From Marivivens donghaensis (GTDB lineage Bacteria > Pseudomonadota > Alphaproteobacteria > Rhodobacterales > Rhodobacteraceae), in NCBI RefSeq assembly GCF_011806565.1, contig NZ_JAATOP010000007.1, positions 1-64,000 of the forward strand: a stretch of DNA of 64,000 nt, read 5' to 3'. The notes under the pieces were generated by a model, which was not told the origin of the DNA, made no database searches, and saw nothing but the letters and a program-made list of their open reading frames with translations. Positions 57,064 to 64,000 of this stretch are shown one piece after another (within the stretch, counting starts at the first letter, position 1; the number at the start of each line of letters is the position of its first letter). The position numbers and the translations under genes are program-made.

Positions 57064-57567
57064 ATGACGAAGCTCGGCCTCGACGCTACAGACATCCGCA
57101 TCCTCAGCGCCGTGCAGGCGCATGGCCAGTTGAGCAAAACCCGTCTGTCCGAAATCGTAAACATCTCTGCGACGCCATGTTGGGCGCGGCTCGATCGCCT
57201 GAAGGCGGCGGGCTATATTCGCGGATTTCATGCCGATATCGCGCTGGAGCGGGTTTGCGACTTCACGCAGGTCATGGTGACCGTGTCGCTGACGCATCAC
57301 CGCCGCACTGACTTTGACCGGTTCGAAAATTGGGTCGCGCAGCAGGACGCGATCATCGAATGCGTCGCGACAGGTGGCGGCATGGATTACGTCTTGAAGA
57401 CCATCTGTCCGACGCTGCAAGCGTTTCAGGCGTTGATGCAGGAGATGATCGAGGCCGATCTGTCGGTCGATCGCTACATGACTTACATCGCGACTCGCGT
57501 GGTGAAATCATCCCGCCCGAATATCGCCAAATTGGCCGCTTCATCGGTCCGCGACCGAACGGTCTGA
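57064..57567 (+). CDS. Lrp/AsnC-family regulator
   Basis: This 167-residue protein has an AsnC helix-turn-helix (about 5-60, LDATDIRILSAVQAHGQLSKTRLSEIVNISATPCWARLDRLKAAGYIRGFHADI). A RAM-type domain covers about 70-150, with DYVLKTICPTLQAFQALMQEMI. It lies 140 bases before the DmdA-like gene on the same strand. It is a good candidate for controlling that operon in response to an amino-acid-like or C1 substrate. This link is inference from position. Confidence 0.88.
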   Translation: MTKLGLDATDIRILSAVQAHGQLSKTRLSEIVNISATPCWARLDRLKAAGYIRGFHADIALERVCDFTQVMVTVSLTHHRRTDFDRFENWVAQQDAIIECVATGGGMDYVLKTICPTLQAFQALMQEMIEADLSVDRYMTYIATRVVKSSRPNIAKLAASSVRDRTV

Positions 57568-57669
57568 GACGCGGCATATTTTCAGTCCGAACAGTCTGCG
57601 CCGTGCCCGCATTTTGGCCCGAAGCGCAGCGAAATTTTCCCATTAATAAGCGCCATCATCCACCACATC

Positions 57670-57693
57670 CCGGGCCGCCAGCCCGGCGTTTTT
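57670..57693 (+). promoter_or_regulatory. Terminator-like hairpin in the leader of the DmdA-like gene
   Basis: CCGGGC (57670-57675) and GCCCGG (57681-57686) enclose CGCCA and are followed by CG then TTTTT (689-693). It ends only 14 bases before the ATG. It could end the lrp transcript, or act as an attenuator for the downstream operon. No known riboswitch fold was recognised. Confidence 0.5.
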
Positions 57694-57707
57694 CGAGGGC
57701 GCAGGAC

Positions 57708-58847
57708 ATGAACGCAGACGAGTTCGGCTTTGGCACGCAGATCCGGAAATCCCCCTATTTCGACGCCACCGTGCGTTGGGGCGCAAAGGGATTTTCCGTT
57801 TATAACCATATGTATATCCCGCGCGATTTCGGTGATCCGGAGCAGAACTTCTGGAATCTCGTGAACGACGCGATCCTCTGCGATGTGGCCGTCGAACGTC
57901 AGGTGGAGATCACCGGACCGGATGCCGCGAAGTTCGTGCAGATGCTGACCCCGCGCGATCTGTCCACGATGGCGGTGGGTCAATGCAAATACATCCTGAT
58001 TACCAACGCGGACGGCGGCATCCTGAACGATCCGATCCTGCTGCGTCTTGCTGAAAACCACTTCTGGATCTCGCTTGCTGACAGCGACATCCTGCTTTGG
58101 GCGCAGGGCGTTGCCGTGCACTCCGGCCTCGACGTGACGATCTGTGAGCCGGACGTGTCGCCGCTCCAGCTTCAGGGTCCGAAGTCGGGCGAGGTGATGC
58201 GCGCGCTCTTCGGTGACGAGATCATGGACCTCAAATACTACTGGCTGCGCGAGGTCGAGCTCGACGGTATGCCGCTGATCGTCTCCCGCACGGGCTGGTC
58301 GAGCGAGCTTGGCTACGAGATCTACCTGCGTGACGGCAGCTGCGGTGAGGCGCTTTGGGAGCGGATCATGGCTGCGGGGATGGAGTTCGGCCTGAAGCCG
58401 GGCCACACGTCGTCCATTCGCCGGATCGAGGGCGGAATGCTGTCCTATCACGCCGACGCGGACATCCACACCAACCCCTTCGAGCTTGGCCTCGGCCGTC
58501 TGTGCAACCTCGATATGGAGGCCGACTTCATCGGCAAAGCCGCACTGCGCCGTATCAAGGAGCAGGGCATCACCCGCAAGCAGGTCGGCCTCATCATCGA
58601 CGCCGCACCGCTGAACGGGCCGAACACCAGCTTCTGGCAGATCAACGTCGGCGGCAACGAGGTGGGTAAGGTCACTTCGGCCATCTACTCGCCGCGCCTT
58701 GGTCAGAACATCGCGCTGGCAATGGTCGCGGTCGAGCATGCCGAGATCGGAAGCCAGCTTGAGGTCGTACTGCCCTCCGGCCCGACGGTCGCGACGGTCG
58801 TCGAAACACCGTTCTTCGACCCCAAGAAGTCGCTGGCCGCCGCCTGA
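57708..58847 (+). CDS. DmdA/GcvT-family tetrahydrofolate-dependent methyltransferase
   Basis: This 379-residue aminomethyltransferase-fold protein is close in layout to DMSP demethylase DmdA. Shared stretches include KGFSVYNHMYIP, VERQVEITGPDAAKFVQMLTPRD, LADSDILLW and IRRIEGGMLSY. It differs where DmdA has a KQGG-type motif (SRTGWSSELGYEIY here) and around GLKPGHTSSIRR, so DMSP may not be its substrate. It would pass a methyl or formaldehyde-level carbon to THF. I chose ATG 57708 with GAGGGCGCAGGA upstream. It heads an operon with a crotonase and an acyl-CoA synthetase. Confidence 0.78.
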   Translation: MNADEFGFGTQIRKSPYFDATVRWGAKGFSVYNHMYIPRDFGDPEQNFWNLVNDAILCDVAVERQVEITGPDAAKFVQMLTPRDLSTMAVGQCKYILITNADGGILNDPILLRLAENHFWISLADSDILLWAQGVAVHSGLDVTICEPDVSPLQLQGPKSGEVMRALFGDEIMDLKYYWLREVELDGMPLIVSRTGWSSELGYEIYLRDGSCGEALWERIMAAGMEFGLKPGHTSSIRRIEGGMLSYHADADIHTNPFELGLGRLCNLDMEADFIGKAALRRIKEQGITRKQVGLIIDAAPLNGPNTSFWQINVGGNEVGKVTSAIYSPRLGQNIALAMVAVEHAEIGSQLEVVLPSGPTVATVVETPFFDPKKSLAAA

Positions 58848-58889
58848 TCTGGCTGGGGCAATCCGGAACTGCACATTCTCTGAGGCCGT

Positions 58890-59684
58890 ATGACCGATAT
58901 CCTGCTGCGCGAGTGCGATGCCGACGGCATCCTGCGCCTGACCCTGAACGACCCCGCCAAGCGCAACGCCTTGTCCGAGGCGATGATGGCCGCACTGGCC
59001 GATGCATTCGCCGAAGCGGGCCGCGATCCTGCGGTGCGTGTCATCGTCCTTGCTGCCAACGGGCCTGCGTTCAGCGCGGGCCACGACCTCAAGGAAATGA
59101 CTGCCGGACGGAGCGGCGATGACCGCGGGCGGGCGTATTTCGCCAAGGTGCTCGGCGATTGCTCTGCCATGATGCAGGGCATCATCAACTGCCCCAAACC
59201 GGTGATCGCCGAGGTGACAGGCATCGCCACGGCGGCGGGGTGCCAGCTGGTGGCAAGCTGCGATCTGGCGATTGCGGCGGACACGGCGGCCTTCAGCACG
59301 CCCGGGGTTCACATCGGTCTGTTCTGCTCGACGCCGATGGTCGCGCTGTCCCGCAATGTGGCCAACAAGCACGCTATGGAGATGTTGCTGACGGGCGATA
59401 TGACCTCCGCATCGCGCGCGGCAGAGATCGGTTTGGTGAACCGCAGTGTAGCGCCGGATGCGCTGCACGAAGAGGTCATGGCAGTCGCCCGCAAGATCGC
59501 GTCGAAATCCGCCATGACCGTCGCGACGGGCAAGCGTGCGTTCTATGCGCAATCCGAAATGACCCTCGCAGACGCCTATGATCATGCGGCGCGTGTCATG
59601 GTCGACAACATGCTGGCGCGCGATGCCGAGGAAGGCATTGGCGCCTTCATCGAAAAGCGTGCCCCCGAATGGCAGGACGCCTGA
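58890..59684 (+). CDS. Enoyl-CoA hydratase/isomerase family protein (ECHDC3-like)
   Basis: This is a 264-residue crotonase-fold protein. The CoA-binding loop is SAGHDLKEMTAG, and the oxyanion region is AGCQLVASCDLAIAADTAAFSTPGVHIGLFCSTP. The two glutamates of active hydratases are replaced: Gln stands in the GCELA position and Gly in the PEV position. This matches the ECHDC3 branch, whose reaction is uncertain. It lies 42 bases after the DmdA-like gene and overlaps the synthetase gene. Confidence 0.85.
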   Translation: MTDILLRECDADGILRLTLNDPAKRNALSEAMMAALADAFAEAGRDPAVRVIVLAANGPAFSAGHDLKEMTAGRSGDDRGRAYFAKVLGDCSAMMQGIINCPKPVIAEVTGIATAAGCQLVASCDLAIAADTAAFSTPGVHIGLFCSTPMVALSRNVANKHAMEMLLTGDMTSASRAAEIGLVNRSVAPDALHEEVMAVARKIASKSAMTVATGKRAFYAQSEMTLADAYDHAARVMVDNMLARDAEEGIGAFIEKRAPEWQDA

Positions 59685-61333
59685 TGAACCCCTACAACAC
59701 CGACCTTGACCGCAATCCTGCGAACTACCAGCCACTGACCCCGATCGGGTTTCTGGAACGCGCGGCGACGGTTTTTCCCGACCATACGGCGATTGTTCAT
59801 GGCAGCTTGCGCCGCAACTACGCCGATTTCTATGCGCGCTCTCGGCGGTTGGGCTCTGCCTTGGCGCAGGCAGGGATGGGGCGCGGCGATACAGTTTCGG
59901 CTTTGCTCGCGAACACGCCAGCGATGCTGGAATGCCACTACGGCGTTCCGATGTGCGGCGCGGTGCTGCACGCGATCAACACGCGGCTCGATGCGGCGAT
60001 CATCGCCTTCCAGCTCGACCACGCGCTGTCCCGCTTGGTCATCGTCGATGCAGAGTTCCTGCCGTTGCTCAACGCGGCACTAGAGCTATGCGAGGCCAAT
60101 CCCATCGTCATCGTCTATGACGACGCGGAATTTAACGGTCCGCGTATGCCGACGGCGGCGATGGACTATGAGGATTTCGTTGCCGGTGGAGATCCTGATT
60201 TCGCTTGGCTCATGCCGCAGGACGAATGGGACGCCATCGCGATCAGCTACACCTCGGGAACGACAGGCGACCCCAAGGGCGTCGTCACTCATCATCGGGG
60301 TGCCTACCTGCTGGCCCAAGGCAACGCGCTGACCGCAAGCATGGCGAAGCATTCGGTCTATCTGTGGACCTTGCCGATGTTCCATTGCAACGGCTGGTGC
60401 TTCCCGTGGACGCTCTCGGCGATCATCGGCACCCATGTTTGCCTGCGCCAAGTCAGAGCAGAGCCGATCTGGGCCGCGTTGGCAGACGAAGGCGTGACCC
60501 ATCTGTGCGGCGCGCCCATTGTGATGTCGCTGATGATTTCTGCGCCCGACACGGTGAAGCGCGATCTTCCGCAGCCCGTCCAGTTCTTCACCGCTGCCGC
60601 CCCGCCGCCGGAAAAGCTGCTCGCGGCGATGAAGGACGCGGGCTTCGACATCACTCACCTCTACGGGCTGACCGAAACCTACGGCCCTGCGGTGGTCAAC
60701 GACTGGCACAGCGCGTGGTCGGAGCTGCCGAGCGCGGAGCAGGCCCGCCTGAAGTCACGTCAGGGCGTGCGCTATCTGCCGCTTGAAGGGCTGGATGTGC
60801 TGGACCCCGAAACCATGCTGCCCGTCTCGCGCGATGGTCAAACGATGGGCGAGGTGATGTTCCGTGGGAACGTCGTCATGAAAGGCTATTTCCGTAATCC
60901 GAAGGCAACGAGGGAAGCCTTTACTGGCGGCTGGTTCCACTCCGGCGATCTGGGCGTGGTGCATCCCGACGGCTATATCCAGCTCAAGGACCGGTCCAAG
61001 GACGTCATCATCTCGGGCGGCGAGAACATCTCGTCTATCGAGGTCGAAGAGACGCTCTACCGGCACGATGCCGTGGCCGTATGCGCCGTCGTCGCCATGC
61101 CTGACGAGAAGTGGGGCGAGACCCCTTGCGCCTTTGTCGAACTGGCCGATGGTCAGGTGGCGGATGGCGATATGCTCAAGGTCTGGTGCCGCGATCATCT
61201 GGCGCATTACAAGGTGCCAAGGCGGTTTGTTTTCGGTCCAATTCCGCGCAGCTCGACCGGCAAGATCCAGAAGTTCGCGCTCCGCGATCAGGCGCGCGAA
61301 ATGCAGGATCGCCGAATTTCCTCGTTGACATGA
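59684..61333 (+). CDS. AMP-forming acyl-CoA synthetase
   Basis: This 549-residue ANL-family ligase has the P-loop YTSGTTGDPKGV (about 191-202), the core HLYGLTETYGP, WFHSGDLGVVHPDGYIQLKDRSKD and the catalytic lysine in PRSSTGKIQKFALR near the C-terminus. It activates a carboxylic acid as CoA thioester. Length and start (LTPIGFLERAATVFPD) match the short/medium-chain group of bacteria and plant peroxisomes. ATG 59684 overlaps the upstream stop as TGATG. With a DmdA-like protein and a crotonase, a DmdB-like role is possible but unproven. Confidence 0.88.
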   Translation: MNPYNTDLDRNPANYQPLTPIGFLERAATVFPDHTAIVHGSLRRNYADFYARSRRLGSALAQAGMGRGDTVSALLANTPAMLECHYGVPMCGAVLHAINTRLDAAIIAFQLDHALSRLVIVDAEFLPLLNAALELCEANPIVIVYDDAEFNGPRMPTAAMDYEDFVAGGDPDFAWLMPQDEWDAIAISYTSGTTGDPKGVVTHHRGAYLLAQGNALTASMAKHSVYLWTLPMFHCNGWCFPWTLSAIIGTHVCLRQVRAEPIWAALADEGVTHLCGAPIVMSLMISAPDTVKRDLPQPVQFFTAAAPPPEKLLAAMKDAGFDITHLYGLTETYGPAVVNDWHSAWSELPSAEQARLKSRQGVRYLPLEGLDVLDPETMLPVSRDGQTMGEVMFRGNVVMKGYFRNPKATREAFTGGWFHSGDLGVVHPDGYIQLKDRSKDVIISGGENISSIEVEETLYRHDAVAVCAVVAMPDEKWGETPCAFVELADGQVADGDMLKVWCRDHLAHYKVPRRFVFGPIPRSSTGKIQKFALRDQAREMQDRRISSLT

Positions 61334-61361
61334 CCCTAGGTCACTCGGAATATGCGCGCAC

Positions 61362-63393
<2,032 letters not shown>

Positions 63394-63394
<1 letters not shown>

Positions 63395-64000
63395 TGATCT
63401 CGGTTCTGGGTGCGGGCGTGGCGGGGCTTTGCGCCGCTACCGCCCTGTCCGAGGCGGGCTTTGCGGTCGAGGTCATCGAGGCCGAAGGCGCACCGCGTCC
63501 TGCGTCGCTCTTGGCTGGCGGGATGCTTGCGCCGTTTTGCGAAGGCGAGAGCGCCCCTGACGTCATCGTCACGCAGGGGCAGGCGGCGACCGACTGGTGG
63601 GCGGCGCATGTGCCGGATGTGCAGCGGAGGGGCACGCTCGTTCTGGCTGCCTCGCGCGATACCGCAGAGCTTGACCGCTTTGCCCGCGCCACGCGTGCGC
63701 ACCGCTGGGTTGATCCCGGATCGCTTGAGCCCGACCTCGCGGGCCGCTTTGCGCGGGGTCTGTTCTTTGAAACCGAGGCCCACATGGACCCGCGCGCGGC
63801 GCTGGACAGTTTGCGCGCCACTTTGTGTTCGCGCGGCGTGGCCTTCCGCAATGGCACGCCCTCGGGCCGTGTCGTCGATTGCCGCGCGATGGGGGCGGCC
63901 TCTAGCCTGACAGACCTGCGCGCCGTGCGCGGAGAGATGGTCGAGGTGGTGACGCCCGACGTGGACCTCAGCCGCACAGTGCGGCTCCTGCATCCGCGCT
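63394..64000 (+). CDS. thiO: Glycine oxidase ThiO (3' end outside window)
   Basis: The reading frame is open from ATG 63394 to the window edge (202 codons), overlapping the thiC stop as TGATG. It begins with the FAD-binding dinucleotide fold VLGAGVAGLCAATALSEAGFAVEVIEAE, then LLAGGMLAPFCEGE and FFETEAHMDPRAALDSL, which fit ThiO/DAO-family amine oxidases. ThiO oxidises glycine to the imine used for the thiazole ring. The genes thiS, thiG or thiE probably follow beyond the window. Confidence 0.85.

Noticed and set aside
57568..57707. A SAM or SAM/SAH riboswitch before the DmdA-like gene
   Set aside because: The hairpin and flanks do not show the conserved pseudoknot sequences of these classes. 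Only a generic terminator-like stem is visible.

Overview
The window is from an alphaproteobacterium of the family Rhodobacteraceae, most likely the Roseobacter group. The grounds are the high-GC coding sequence, a DUF1127 gene followed by hairpins with CCUCCUCCC loops (the CcsR/'cuckoo' RNA type of Rhodobacterales), a GTTC-N7-GTTC LexA box, a Mur-SitABCD manganese locus and a dcw cluster with a long mraZ leader. This is judged by eye; no database search was run. No insertion sequence, prophage, CRISPR array or rRNA is visible.

Layout. 1-6 kb: tRNA-Gly(GCC), pyruvate carboxylase, a DHA2-type drug exporter and its divergent MarR regulator. 6-10.3 kb: a UvrD/PcrA helicase, a TetR regulator and a divergent LysE exporter/Lrp regulator pair. 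10.28-10.89 kb: a DUF1127 protein followed on the minus strand by nine tandem hairpins that each present an anti-Shine-Dalgarno-like loop. 11.2-12.3 kb: the Mrp Fe-S carrier ATPase. 12.3-13.0 kb: a long leader with repeats, a perfect DnaA box, clustered GANTC sites and an UpsM-like terminator. 13.0-22.1 kb: mraZ-rsmH-ftsL-ftsI-murE-murF-mraY-murD, covering late cytoplasmic peptidoglycan precursor synthesis and septal transpeptidation. The cluster stops at murD and meets the convergent SOS mutasome imuA-imuB-dnaE2 (22.2-27.9 kb), which has a LexA box upstream.

28-38.3 kb: a di-heme peroxidase convergent with an FG-GAP/UnbV protein. The latter is co-transcribed with the ROK repressor xylR, which diverges from the xylose operon xylFHGBA. 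38.4-43.3 kb: an EEP-fold nuclease/phosphatase-like protein, a YjdF/DUF2238 membrane protein, and the pcaIJF genes (3-oxoadipate to succinyl-CoA and acetyl-CoA) with a divergent IclR regulator. 43.3-47.1 kb: an unusual three-gene operon of an FkbM methyltransferase, an alpha/beta hydrolase, and a glycosyltransferase fused to a second copy of the same kind of hydrolase. 47.3-51.4 kb: an exported glutathione peroxidase and bifunctional PutA. 51.4-55.5 kb: a Mur-like Fur regulator divergent from sitABCD. 55.5-56.8 kb: an AGE-family sugar isomerase. 57.0-61.3 kb: an Lrp regulator, a DmdA/GcvT-like methyltransferase, an ECHDC3-like crotonase without the catalytic glutamates, and an acyl-CoA synthetase. 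61.4-64.0 kb: a TPP riboswitch, thiC and the start of thiO, which runs off the window.

The points most worth a second look are the nine-loop CcsR-like array, the glycosyltransferase/duplicated hydrolase operon, the DmdA-like operon, and the repeat-rich DnaA-box/GANTC leader of the division cluster.
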